Notes under the pieces: model-generated
What the model was told of the DNA's origin: nothing
The model's input: the letters and a program-made list of their open reading frames with translations, nothing else
Databases searched by the model: none
NCBI GenBank assembly: GCA_018969295.1
Contig: JAGWYN010000047.1
Coordinates: 1-31,652, forward strand
Source: Chloroflexota bacterium
GTDB lineage: Bacteria > Chloroflexota > Anaerolineae > Caldilineales > Caldilineaceae
Length of the DNA stretch: 31,652 nucleotides
Reading direction: 5' to 3'
In this document: in pieces, positions 23,120 to 31,652 of the stretch
Layout: every line of letters starts with the position of its first letter
Numbering within the stretch: the first letter of the stretch is position 1
Made by a program: the position numbers and the translations under genes

Positions 23120-23148
23120 TTTACATTTCAGCGAATGAACAGTACAAT
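23120..23148 (+). promoter_or_regulatory. Promoter of the CASTOR/POLLUX-type channel gene
   Basis: TTTACA (23120-23125) and TACAAT (23143-23148), each five of six to consensus, are 17 bp apart within a locally AT-rich stretch. The leader would be about 110 nt to the ATG at 23265. Apart from this and the parA promoter, the 438-bp gap 22827-23264 shows nothing recognisable. Confidence 0.6.
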
Positions 23149-23264
23149 TCATTTTTCAAACTATTTTTCATGTACAGTTCGACGCCGTCTACAGGCAGAC
23201 ACGATCCCCGAATCCTGGTTTCCCTGCCGTGCGGTTCAACAAACGACCCAAAAGGTTGGCAGAG

Positions 23265-25169
23265 ATGCGCAAGATTACGCTCTTCGACAAACTTAAATAC
23301 TGGTTCGACAACGTGATGGCAAAGGGTGCTATCGTGTTGATCCTCTGGCTGATGCTGATTTCGCTGCTGGTCGTCCTTGTCTCTTCGGCCAGTATGAAAC
23401 TGACCGCACAAGTTCTGGAAGATTCGCGCGGCGATCAAGGCTCGTTCAGCGATCTCTTCTGGATGAACCTGAGCACGGTGCTCGAACCTGGGCTGGCAGA
23501 AGGCGGCAGCTGGACGTTCAAACTTGAAAATTTTACCGTCGCCATGATGGGCATTTTGCTGGTCAGCACCCTGATCGGTTTGATTACAGCCGGCATCGAA
23601 GATCGGCTCCAGCAGCTGCGCAAAGGACGCTCCTTTGTGCTCGAACAGAACCATACGATCATCTTGGGCTGGTCTTCACAGATTTTCACCGTCGTGGCTG
23701 AGCTGGTCATCGCCAATGCCAACCAACGGCGCCCTGTGATCGCCATTTTGGGGGACGCCGACAAGGTGGAAATGGAAGACCAGCTGCGCGAGCGGGTGAA
23801 AGATCTGAAAAATACCCGCCTGGTGATCCGCTCCGGGTCAGCCACCGAACCCAATGACCTGGACCTTGTCAACCCGTACAGCGCACGCTCGATCATTCTG
23901 CTTCCCCCAGAAACCGACTCCCCAGACAGCGCTGTCCTCAAAACCCTGCTGGCACTGACCAAAAATCTGCCCCCTACCCAACACACCTGTCAGATCGTCA
24001 CCTGCCTCCAAGATGTCCGCAACCGCTCGGTCGCCAAGATGATCGGCAAGGACAAGGTGACGGTCGTGATGGTCAACGACCTGCTGGCCCGGCTGACCGT
24101 GCAGACCAGCCTGCAGCCGGGCCTCTCCAGCGTCTACACAGAACTGTTCGATTTTGACGGCGATGAGATCTACTTCAAAGCCGAACCAGGGCTGACCGGC
24201 AAGACCTTTGCCGATGCCCTGTTTGCCTACGTGGACTCCGCAGCCATCGGTCTGCACAAAGCCCATGGGCCGACCTTGCTCAACCCGCCGCTGACCACAC
24301 CGATCGAAGCCGGCGACAAGCTGGCCGTGATCAGCGCAGACGACGATACCATTCGCCTGACCGAAATGTCCCCCCAGGCGATCGCCGAAGAGGCCATCCT
24401 CGCCCAGACCCACCGCCGCGGCATCCAACAGCGCCAGATCTTGCTCCTGGGCTGGAACCACCGCGCCCCCTTCATCCTGGCCGAACTCGGACGCTATGTC
24501 GCAGCCGGCTCTTCCGTCACAGTGGTCGACGACATGGAGGAAACACTCTGGCGCCAAGAAGTTCTCTGGGAAGAATCTTCCAACCTGCAGATCCACTACC
24601 AAAGCGGCGATATCTCCAGCCGCACGGTGCTGGAAAGCCTGGACATCCCCTCCTACACCCAGATTCTCGTGCTCAGCCGCTCAAACCTGCGCAGCCTCCA
24701 AGAAGCCGACGAACGCACCCTGGTCACGTTGCTCCACCTGCGCGATCTCTGCGAACAACTGCACTGCGCTGTCTCCATCACCAGCGAGATGATGGACACC
24801 CGCAACCGCAAACTGGCCGCTGTGACGCAAACCGACGATTTTGTGGTCAGCCAGCAGATGGTCAGCCTGCTGCTGGCTCAGATCTCCGAAAATCCCCAGC
24901 TCAACGATCTCTTCGACGACCTGCTGGACGTGGATGGCTCTGAAATCTATCTCAAACCCATCGGAATCTATGTCCACACCCAGCACCCTCTGAATTTTTA
25001 CACCTTGGTCGAGGCTGCACGCAGACACAACGAGACCGCTATCGGCTACCGTCTGATGCGCCACAGCAGCAATCCAGAGCGACAATATGGCGTCAAACTC
25101 AACCCCAACAAGGCCGAAAAGATCCAGTTCACCCCAGACGATTTTTTGATCGTCCTGGCCGAAGATTGA
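23265..25169 (+). CDS. CASTOR/POLLUX-type ion channel protein with two RCK-like modules
   Basis: The 634-residue membrane protein begins MRKITLFDKLKYWFDNVMAK, the usual start of bacterial CASTOR/POLLUX/SYM8 relatives. A hydrophobic helix (about 19-45), a pore-loop-like segment (about 60-95, FWMNLSTVLEPG) and a second helix (about 97-122, MMGILLVSTLIGLITAGIE) follow. Two Rossmann-type regulatory modules come next: HTIILGWSSQIFTVVAELV (about 132-150) and RQILLLGWNHRAPFILAELG (about 387-406), each followed by an RCK-C-like part. The likely role is gated cation flux across the cytoplasmic membrane; ion selectivity cannot be read. The ATG at 23265 is preferred over GTG 23229 because AAAAGG precedes it and it matches the family start. 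Transcribed alone from the promoter at 23120-23148; convergent with the next gene. Confidence 0.87.
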   Translation: MRKITLFDKLKYWFDNVMAKGAIVLILWLMLISLLVVLVSSASMKLTAQVLEDSRGDQGSFSDLFWMNLSTVLEPGLAEGGSWTFKLENFTVAMMGILLVSTLIGLITAGIEDRLQQLRKGRSFVLEQNHTIILGWSSQIFTVVAELVIANANQRRPVIAILGDADKVEMEDQLRERVKDLKNTRLVIRSGSATEPNDLDLVNPYSARSIILLPPETDSPDSAVLKTLLALTKNLPPTQHTCQIVTCLQDVRNRSVAKMIGKDKVTVVMVNDLLARLTVQTSLQPGLSSVYTELFDFDGDEIYFKAEPGLTGKTFADALFAYVDSAAIGLHKAHGPTLLNPPLTTPIEAGDKLAVISADDDTIRLTEMSPQAIAEEAILAQTHRRGIQQRQILLLGWNHRAPFILAELGRYVAAGSSVTVVDDMEETLWRQEVLWEESSNLQIHYQSGDISSRTVLESLDIPSYTQILVLSRSNLRSLQEADERTLVTLLHLRDLCEQLHCAVSITSEMMDTRNRKLAAVTQTDDFVVSQQMVSLLLAQISENPQLNDLFDDLLDVDGSEIYLKPIGIYVHTQHPLNFYTLVEAARRHNETAIGYRLMRHSSNPERQYGVKLNPNKAEKIQFTPDDFLIVLAED

Positions 25170-25183
25170 GCCAGCCTCTGGAG

Positions 25184-25221
25184 CACAATCCGCCAGGGTG
25201 TGGGCTGCCCGGCGGATCGTG
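25184..25221. terminator. Imperfect hairpin between convergent genes
   Basis: CACAATCCGCC (25184-25194) pairs with GGCGGATCGTG (25211-25221) with one mismatch and a 16-nt loop. It lies 15 bp after the channel stop and 30 bp from the stop of the convergent gene. It lacks a T-run, so it would be a weak bidirectional terminator. Confidence 0.4.
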
Positions 25222-25250
25222 CCACCTTCTCCCCACGGGGTTGACGCCGT

Positions 25251-26522
25251 CTAGCCGTAGGCCGCAGGCGTACGCACAGATCCAGGACGGTCAGACAAAA
25301 TGGCCGCAACCGCGTAGCCGAAGCTGCCGACCCTGAGCAGCCAGCCCAACAGCCCCCCCACCAGTGGAATCCAACCAGCGGCCTCAGCCACCACCACAAT
25401 CGCCGCGGCCCCCACCCACAACTGCAACAGCGCAGGACGCCCGGCCAGCACCGTACGCCCCAGACAGTACCCGGTCAACAACGGGCTGCCAAACCACAAA
25501 ACCCCCCACAGCCCAAACAAAAACAGACCGACCGCCATGCCGCCCGGAAAGAATCCCCAAAAAAGCGCACTCACGACAACCGCCAGCAGCGTCAATGGCA
25601 CAAAGGCAACCACCGCCAGCAGCGCAACACCCGCCATCCCCCAGGGCCTCCCGCCCATCTGCGCCACCACCCGCTCACTCCAGGCCGGCGCCAGACGCAA
25701 CAGCAGCCAGCCAAAAATCACAAAACCGACCAGCATCCGCACCAGCTGCAGCCCCCACCCCATCCACTGCTCGCCCGGCGTAGGAGGCGGCTCCACAGGC
25801 GCAACTTCCTCCGGCGGCAACAGCGTCACGGTCGGAGCAACCTCAGCCGGGATCTCCGTAGCACGGTCCGTCCGGTAGTTGAATGCCCCGGCAATCTGGG
25901 CAGCCTCGCTGACAGACAACTCATTGGCGTAGACCGTGGCGTCGCCGCCGACCGTCGCAGCCAAGGTCAACTGTCCCATCCCAACCTGAAGGTTGCCCCC
26001 AATCCTCCCAGCAACTTCCCCCGTTCCGCCGACCAAACTCACATCCCCGCCAATCTGCGCGCTCTCCAAAAGACGCACACCCTGTTCGATCGAACGCCCG
26101 TCTACCGGGATCGACCAACTCGGCGCCCCCGGAAACCAGACGCCTCCTCCTGCAACGAGGACATCCCCCACAACCTGGCCAGCCACCGTGATGCCTCCCC
26201 CCGCCGCACGCAGATCGTCGCCAACCTGGCCGTTGACCACAACCCCACCGCCAGCCACGATGACATCCTGCGTCACCTCCCCGTTGACTTCAATGTATCC
26301 CCCCGCCCCCACCAGATCCCCCTCCACCGTGCCATCGATGTAGATTTCGCTGGCCGTGACATAAAGATCCCCGGCAATCACCTGCCCCGCAGCCAGCCGA
26401 TAGATCTCCTCCTCCACATATTCGCCCGCATAGAGAGCCCCAGCCAACGCCAGGCTCATGAGAGCTGTCAACAGACCGACCCATCCCCGGCGTCCCCAGA
26501 CACTTTTCCGTTGTGTACGCAT
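25251..26522 (-). CDS. Exported bactofilin-like (polymer-forming) protein with C-terminal membrane domain
   Basis: The 423-residue protein starts with a signal peptide or N-terminal anchor (MRTQRKSVWGRRG, a hydrophobic core, cleavage near ALYAGE). Residues about 40-215 form a right-handed beta-helix of short turns typical of bactofilin-like domains: VIAGDLYVTASEIYIDGTVE, GDLVGAGGYIEVNGEV, QDVIVAGGGVVVNGQVGDD and later IGGDVSLVGGTGEVAGRIGG. A Pro-rich linker follows, then four or five hydrophobic helices (MLVGFVIFGWLLLRL, GVALLAVVAFVPLTLLAVVV, LFLFGLWGVLWFG, and near the end AAIVVVAEAAGWIPLVG). Unlike cytoplasmic bactofilins it is exported, so it may form an extracytoplasmic membrane-attached scaffold. 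The ATG at 26520-26522 gives the proper signal peptide; a longer frame to 26600 adds basic residues upstream. A promoter lies at 26628-26656. Confidence 0.82.
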   Translation of the reverse strand: MRTQRKSVWGRRGWVGLLTALMSLALAGALYAGEYVEEEIYRLAAGQVIAGDLYVTASEIYIDGTVEGDLVGAGGYIEVNGEVTQDVIVAGGGVVVNGQVGDDLRAAGGGITVAGQVVGDVLVAGGGVWFPGAPSWSIPVDGRSIEQGVRLLESAQIGGDVSLVGGTGEVAGRIGGNLQVGMGQLTLAATVGGDATVYANELSVSEAAQIAGAFNYRTDRATEIPAEVAPTVTLLPPEEVAPVEPPPTPGEQWMGWGLQLVRMLVGFVIFGWLLLRLAPAWSERVVAQMGGRPWGMAGVALLAVVAFVPLTLLAVVVSALFWGFFPGGMAVGLFLFGLWGVLWFGSPLLTGYCLGRTVLAGRPALLQLWVGAAAIVVVAEAAGWIPLVGGLLGWLLRVGSFGYAVAAILSDRPGSVRTPAAYG

Positions 26523-26627
26523 GCTTTTGCTCTGCTTTCTCAGACAGATTCGCCTGCAGATTCGCCTGCTCTTCAACACCACGCACAGGGCTTGAAACAC
26601 CTGCTTTGTACCATGCCCTGCCCCTCC

Positions 26628-26656
26628 ATTCTAGCAAATTTTGCAGCCGGTGTCGA
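26628..26656 (-). promoter_or_regulatory. Promoter of the exported bactofilin-like gene
   Basis: On the minus strand TCGACA (plus 26651-26656) and TAGAAT (plus 26628-26633), each five of six to consensus, are 17 bp apart. The start point would be near 26621, leaving a leader of about 100 nt. On the plus strand the NUDIX promoter in the 26523-26822 gap is less clear (TTTGCA about 18 bp before TACACT). Confidence 0.55.
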
Positions 26657-26822
26657 TAGCCTGCCCAAAGGCAATTTGCACAATCAGTTTCATGGCCATA
26701 CACTCTTCTTTGGGTTCTTGACAGACTGGCCCGCCGTCGACAGGCCGCCACCTCTGGCAACAGCCTGCACACCTGTCCGATCGTTGTTGGAGTTTGTCCG
26801 CACAAAGGAGTCCGCTCACACA

Positions 26823-27641
26823 ATGCCATCCACTGTCAACAAGCAAGAAGCCAACGACCTTCTGGCGCAGCAGCGGGCCCTCCCTACCCCTGAAAGAGGA
26901 GGAAACTCGCCGCAAGCGTCGACAGATACCTTGACCTTGTCGGTCGATCCAGGCGAAGTGGCACAGCTGTGTGCGCGCTGGCCTTCTGCTCGCCGGGCAC
27001 AGGCTGTCTTGGCAGTCGACGATCCCTTCCTGACAGGAGAAAACCAGCTGCTGGCCGCCAACGGCCGCCGTGCCGAGATCTGCTATGTCCTGCACTGCGG
27101 CGACCCGGCCGCAGGAGTTTTGCTGCACAGCAAAACCTTCTACCCAGAGGGGGTCTACCGCCTGCCGACCGGGGGAATCCACACCGGCGAGCCGGTGGTC
27201 GAGACCTTGAAGCGGGAGATTTACGAAGAAACCGGGCTGGTTGTCGGGGAAGATGCTGGCCAGGTGCGGATGGAACGTTTTCTCGGCGTGCTGGCGTATG
27301 CGCTGCACCATCGCACGCTGGGGAGCGTCTCTTTTGCAACCTATCACTTTCTGGTCTGCATGGCACCGGAGAGCGTATTGGCCCCCCAGGACCCGGCAGA
27401 ATCGATCCGGGGCTGGCAGTGGCGGCCGTCACACCAGCTGGCAGACACAGCCGCCGCGCTCGACCAGGTCGGCCTGCAGTGGGCAGCGTGGGGGGATTGG
27501 GGCCGTTTTCGGGCGCTCAGCCATCGTTTTGTCCAGGCCACACTACTCGGCATCCAGGGCGACGCGGGTGAAAAAGAGTTCAGCCAGATCGACGATATCC
27601 TGAGGGCTGGCCAGCCAGCGCCAGTCCATCACCGTCTGTAA
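26823..27641 (+). CDS. NUDIX hydrolase
   Basis: The 272-residue protein has a complete Nudix box at about 117-140: GGIHTGE, seven residues, then REIYEETGLV, fitting Gx5Ex7REUxEExGU. It therefore should hydrolyse a nucleoside diphosphate linked to another moiety with Mg2+. The fold's preceding strands (EICYVLHCGDP, VLLHSKTFYPEGVYRLPTG) are present. The N-terminal 60 residues and the C-terminal tail (about 205-272) are extra to a minimal Nudix domain; the substrate cannot be assigned. The ATG at 26823 is chosen for AAGGAG at 26805-26810; the frame is open further upstream without a suitable site. Its last 99 bp overlap the end of the convergent RAM-domain gene. Confidence 0.88.
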   Translation: MPSTVNKQEANDLLAQQRALPTPERGGNSPQASTDTLTLSVDPGEVAQLCARWPSARRAQAVLAVDDPFLTGENQLLAANGRRAEICYVLHCGDPAAGVLLHSKTFYPEGVYRLPTGGIHTGEPVVETLKREIYEETGLVVGEDAGQVRMERFLGVLAYALHHRTLGSVSFATYHFLVCMAPESVLAPQDPAESIRGWQWRPSHQLADTAAALDQVGLQWAAWGDWGRFRALSHRFVQATLLGIQGDAGEKEFSQIDDILRAGQPAPVHHRL

Positions 27642-28187
27642 TTCGGTGTCGATGACCCCAGGGGCAGTGCGGACCCAGCTCATGACATAGCCTGTGATGG
27701 AGCTCGGCTTTTTGCCAAGCAGCAGCAGCATCAGGTCGGCGTCCTGGCTGTGGTAGCAGTTGAGCAGCCAGACTCGCTTGACTTCAGGATGGCGGGGCAG
27801 GTCAAGCAGCGCTTGGAAACAGCGGCGATCCATGCCCGGCTGGACGTCGATCATGACATTGACAGCCACCATGTTGTTGGTGCTGACCTCCATCTCCAGT
27901 TCGAGCAGGGTGTCGATGTCGGCACGACCGCCCAGACTCAGCAGGGTGCTGGTTTCACGCACGCCGTCGACACTGCGCACGACGTCAAGCATAAACTTAT
28001 TGAACGCCGCTACGTCGTGGATCAGGCAGGTGAAACGCAGGTCAGCACGCTGACGCAGCCAGTTGGTCCACAACGGTTTGACCCCGTTGCCCCGGTAGTG
28101 ACGCAGATTGTGCAACATCTGCTCGCGTGCGGTCTCGTCTTTGCCACACATGATGTCGGTATCCACAATGGCCAGGATTGGCTGCAT
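27543..28187 (-). CDS. Tandem RAM-domain (Lrp/AsnC ligand-binding) protein without HTH
   Basis: The 214-residue protein looks like two consecutive Lrp/AsnC C-terminal ferredoxin-like (RAM) domains. The first spans about 1-95 (ILAIVDTDIMCG..., then FNKFMLDVVRSVDGVRETST with LLSL). The second spans about 100-185 (NNMVAVNVMIDVQPGMD, RVWLLNCYHSQDADLML, SWVRTAPGVIDTELQTVMDW). Each unit has the characteristic 'V...DGVR.T.T' or 'APGV..TE..' helix-strand ending. There is no helix-turn-helix, so DNA binding is unlikely; ligand binding or partnering with another regulator is possible. The ATG at 28185-28187 fits the first strand. It is divergent from the sugar ABC operon, with a CACTGT/ACAGTG dyad in between. 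Its 3' end overlaps the NUDIX gene. Confidence 0.75.
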   Translation of the reverse strand: MQPILAIVDTDIMCGKDETAREQMLHNLRHYRGNGVKPLWTNWLRQRADLRFTCLIHDVAAFNKFMLDVVRSVDGVRETSTLLSLGGRADIDTLLELEMEVSTNNMVAVNVMIDVQPGMDRRCFQALLDLPRHPEVKRVWLLNCYHSQDADLMLLLLGKKPSSITGYVMSWVRTAPGVIDTELQTVMDWRWLASPQDIVDLAELFFTRVALDAE

Positions 28188-28219
28188 AGAATGGCTCGCC
28201 CTTTCTGAGAAAAATTGCG

Positions 28220-28243
28220 CACTGTTTTTTACTTTGGACAGTG
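28220..28243. promoter_or_regulatory. CACTGT-N12-ACAGTG dyad upstream of the RAM-domain gene
   Basis: CACTGT (28220-28225) and ACAGTG (28238-28243) are exact reverse complements 12 bp apart, 33 bp before the minus-strand start codon. The spacing suits an operator half-site pair; a hairpin in the leader is the alternative. Confidence 0.4.
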
Positions 28244-28341
28244 TAAGACGATTCTGACCAATGCCCAAATCGTTCGATCGCATTCGTGGCAGGGCGGACA
28301 CCCCTCATGATCGCAAAGCCCCCCTTCTGACCGGCACACAA

Positions 28342-28370
28342 TTGACACATCGAGGGTGCTCTACTATACT
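28342..28370 (+). promoter_or_regulatory. Strong sigma-70-type promoter of the sugar ABC operon
   Basis: A perfect TTGACA (28342-28347) and TATACT (28365-28370) are separated by exactly 17 bp, the best promoter match in the window. The start point is near 28377, leaving a leader of about 115-180 nt depending on the start codon used. Confidence 0.8.
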
Positions 28371-28479
28371 GGGCATCAGCAGGATCTTTGGCCTGTACGA
28401 ACCATGCTTTTTCTGCAAAAGAAAACGCACAAGAGGCGCCGCAGCCAAGATCATCCCTGCGGCAGCTGCTTGCAATCAG

Positions 28480-28509
28480 GTGGGACAACTGCATGTGGGA
28501 CAACTGCAC
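28480..28509 (+). repeat. Tandem 15-bp repeat at the permease start
   Basis: GTGGGACAACTGCAT (28480-28494) is followed at once by GTGGGACAACTGCAC (28495-28509), differing only in the last base. The first copy carries a GGTGGG-type ribosome-binding stretch followed by an ATG at 28493; the change removes the ATG in the second copy. Confidence 0.85.
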
Positions 28510-30227
28510 GGGTGACGTGCGCTTGAACGGGAAGTCGACATCCGCATCCGCTGGTATGCAGAGATCGTTTCTCAAAGCACCCTGGCGCAGCCCGTTGAGC
28601 GGGCTCCAAGCCCGCAAGCTGCGCGAGGCCCTGCTGGCCTATTTCTTCCTGCTCCCTGCATTCCTGATCGTTGGACTCTTCGGCATTTTCCCCCTGTTCT
28701 TTGCCGCCTTCATGAGCACCCATCGCGGGCTCAACCGCATCCCCGGCACCTTTGACGGGCTGGGCAATTATCTGCAAGCAGTCGGAGATTTCTCCTATCT
28801 GCTCGGCTTCTGGGGGAGCCTCCTTCTGTTGGCGGTCGCCGTCCGTCTGCTCTGGCACGGCGCGCGCAGCGCCCGCGAGCAGCGCAGCCGCTACTGGCCC
28901 TGGGCCTTGCCCGGCGTTGCCCTCGGGCTGTTTGCAGCCACCCTGATCGGCTGGGTGTTCCGCCTGTTGCCGCTGCTGTTGGAAATTCCCAGTCAGATGC
29001 GCGGGGCGCGCAACACCCCAGAGACCTTCCGCCAGCTGCTCGGCGAAGCGCTCGGCCAGCCACAAGCCAGCCTGCTCTTGTGGCTGGCAGCAGCGCTGTT
29101 GGCTCTCCTCCCAGCAAGCCTCTGGTGGATCGAGCGAACTCGTGACTGCCGCCGTCCCACCCGCAGCTTTCTGACCCCCTTTGCGGCCGCCACACTCCTC
29201 GCCGTCCTCGCTGCGTCGATCGGCTGGCTGGTCTGGGCAGAGCTGCAAAAAGCGACCGCCGCAGCACTGACACAAGGTGAACAGTTTGACATTCAGGCAC
29301 AGCTTCTCCTGATCAGCGTAGGTTTTCTGTTGCTGGCCTCTTCCTGGTGGGTGTGGACAAGCGCCAGCCACCGGACAGCGATGGCCAGTGTGCTGGCACG
29401 GCTTGGAGGAGCCACCCTGCTCATGCTGGGGGCCTGGCTTCTGATCGCCGAAGCGCCCCGTGTCCTGGCCCAGGGCGACCTCCAATGGTGGCGGGCGCTG
29501 CAGACAACCTTTTACTACTCGCTCGGCACGATCCCTCCCCAGCTGCTCGTCGCACTCGTGCTGGCAGTGCTGCTCTTTCAGGAGATCCGGGGACGCAGCC
29601 TCTTCCGGGTCATCTATTTCTTGCCCTATATCGCTCCTTTTGTGGGGACTGCCGCCGTTTTCAAAATCCTCTTCTCCAATCGACCGACCGCCCCAGCCAA
29701 CAACCTGCTGGCCGCTGTGGGTCTGTCGCCACTGAACTGGATCAACGAGCCCGCCGGACTTTTCACCCTGACGCTGCCTGGTCTGCCTCTGCCGGAATGG
29801 CTGGCAGGCCCCAGCCTGGCGCTGGCCGTGATCATGCTCTACGGGGTCTGGACCTTTTTTGGGTTCAACACGGTCGTCTTTTTGGCTGGCCTCAGCAACA
29901 TCCCTCGCGAACTGTACGAGGCAGCCGCCATCGACGGCGCCGGGCGTTGGCCACAATTCCGCCACATCACACTCCCCCTCCTCTCGCCGACCCTCTATTT
30001 TTTGACACTCTACTCGGTGATCGGCACCTTCAAAGCGTTCAACCACATCTACGTGTTGCGCACCGGGGCCGCACTGGGCACGACCGACACCGCCAGCGTT
30101 GTGATCTTTCAGGCGTTCCAGCGCGATACCCGCTACGGATACGCCTCTGCCCTGGCCATCTTGCTGTTGCTGGCGATCTTGCTGCTGACGGTTGTCAACA
30201 ACCGGATCGCCGCTCAACGGGTGCACT

Positions 30228-30235
<8 letters not shown>
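28493..30235 (+). CDS. Sugar ABC transporter permease, MalF-like, with large extra membrane insert
   Basis: The protein (580 residues from ATG 28493) is the first inner-membrane subunit of a CUT1-type carbohydrate importer. A first helix (about 46-70, AYFFLLPAFLIVGLFGIFPL) is followed by an insert of about 230 residues with some six hydrophobic helices, then the core permease domain from about 335 (TTFYYSLGTIPPQLLVALVL, FRVIYFLPYIAPFVG). The EAA loop is at about 475 (EAAAIDGAGRWPQFRHITLP), contacting the ATPase. Most CUT1 permeases are near 300 residues and E. coli MalF is 514, so the insert is unusual. The start is uncertain: TTG 28388, GTG 28517 and ATG 28556 are also possible; 28493 has the best ribosome-binding site. 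It overlaps the next gene by 8 bp. No ATPase gene is in view, so a shared MsmK/MalK type or a downstream gene is expected. Confidence 0.88.
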
Positions 30236-31109
<874 letters not shown>

Positions 31110-31196
31110 CCGGCAGCTGCTGGGGTTCTCCTGTCGGCTGTTGAATCAATAGAATCAATAACCGTAACAGACTTTTTTGCACACAAGGAGACAAAC

Positions 31197-31652
31197 ATGC
31201 GTACACCGTTGTGGCTGACCCCCCTGCTGCTGAGCGCGGCGCTGGCAGTTTCAGCCTGCACCGCCGTGCCGACAGCACCGGCAGCAGCGCCAGCCGAAGC
31301 CCCCGAAGCCGAAGGGGCCTACGCCGGCGTCGACCCCTCTGGACAGACGGTCGTCTGGTGGCACCAGCACTCTGGCTCGCGCGAGGAAGGGCTCTTGGAA
31401 CTGATCGCCGAGTTCAATACGACCAATGAGTATGGAATCACCGTAGAAGCCCAAAACCAGGGCGGCTACGACGAAATTCGGGACAAGGTCAATTCCAGCA
31501 TCGCTGCCGGCGAGCTGCCAGCTACCCTGCTCGTCGGCTACCAGAACGACCAGTCCTTCTACCAGCTCAACGACACCCTGGTCGACCTCAACCTGCTGAT
31601 GAACGACCCGACCTGGGGCATGAGCGCCGAGGAGATCGCTGACTTCTATCCG
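31197..31652 (+). CDS. Sugar-binding lipoprotein of the ABC importer (truncated by window end)
   Basis: The 152 visible residues start with a lipoprotein signal peptide (MRTPLWLTPLLLSAALAVSAC, lipobox VSAC with the lipid-attached Cys at position 21). An Ala/Pro/Glu-rich linker (22-45) follows, then the N-terminal lobe of a cluster-D type solute-binding protein: QTVVWWHQHSGSREEGLLEL, IAEFNTTNEYGITVEAQN, YDEIRDKVNSSIAAGELP and LLVGYQNDQSFYQL. These are the typical 'W.H...G....L..L...FN' and 'I.AG.LPD' motifs of extracellular sugar-binding proteins. AAGGAG at 31185-31190, 6 bp before the ATG, fixes the start. The gene runs beyond the window. The specific sugar cannot be told. Confidence 0.93.
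   Translation, partial: MRTPLWLTPLLLSAALAVSACTAVPTAPAAAPAEAPEAEGAYAGVDPSGQTVVWWHQHSGSREEGLLELIAEFNTTNEYGITVEAQNQGGYDEIRDKVNSSIAAGELPATLLVGYQNDQSFYQLNDTLVDLNLLMNDPTWGMSAEEIADFYP

Overview
The window looks like a chromosomal segment of a Chloroflexota bacterium, most likely of the Caldilinea/Anaerolineae type. This placement is an inference from content, not a marker-gene assignment. It is GC-rich, has large multi-GAF histidine kinases and orphan receiver fusions, a secreted propeller protein ending in a short LPVVVR-type tail, a cupin-type glucose-6-phosphate isomerase, a CASTOR/POLLUX-type channel and a MalFG-type sugar transporter. No tRNA, rRNA or CRISPR array was found.

Layout. 1-740: 3' end of a hypothetical gene, then a decayed stretch with the C-terminal remnant of a transposase. 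740-3205 (+): purine nucleoside phosphorylase, an unknown cysteine-motif protein and a cupin phosphoglucose isomerase. 3206-3804: a wrecked TnpB-like gene with an odd palindrome/tandem-repeat insert. 4016-6475 (+): secreted beta-propeller protein. 6490-7863 (-) and 8039-9769 (+): a divergent pair of nucleases, a YprB-like RNase H-fold exonuclease and RecJ.

9911-20784 (-): a compact signalling cassette of six open reading frames, in transcription order: (i) S1-S1-receiver-GAF histidine kinase, (ii) receiver-GAF-GAF, (iii) five-GAF histidine kinase, (iv) stand-alone receiver, (v) receiver fused to an APH-like kinase fold, (vi) P-loop ATPase with a C-terminal OmpR-type winged helix. Spacing inside (i)-(v) is 17 bp, one TGA codon in the same frame, a 4-bp overlap and 40 bp. 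Genes (ii) and (iii) are continuous apart from that TGA and read like one ancestral protein. The proposed role is a phosphorelay whose outputs are a small-molecule-kinase-like enzyme and a DNA-binding ATPase. An array of TGTCA/TGACA dyads lies upstream of the first gene.

21173-22826 (-): a ParA-type ATPase translationally coupled to a membrane-hairpin protein with twelve exact KMPNLGEV octapeptides, a candidate intracellular positioning pair. 23265-25169 (+): CASTOR/POLLUX-type channel. 25251-26522 (-): exported bactofilin-like protein with a membrane domain. 26823-27641 (+): NUDIX hydrolase overlapping convergently with a tandem RAM-domain protein (27543-28187, -). 28342-31652 (+): a sugar ABC importer (two permeases and a truncated binding lipoprotein) behind a near-consensus sigma-70 promoter; the first permease carries a large extra membrane insert.

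Several promoters with good -35/-10 matches are visible. Two of them (PNP, recJ) lie so close to the start codon that the mRNAs should be leaderless or nearly so.
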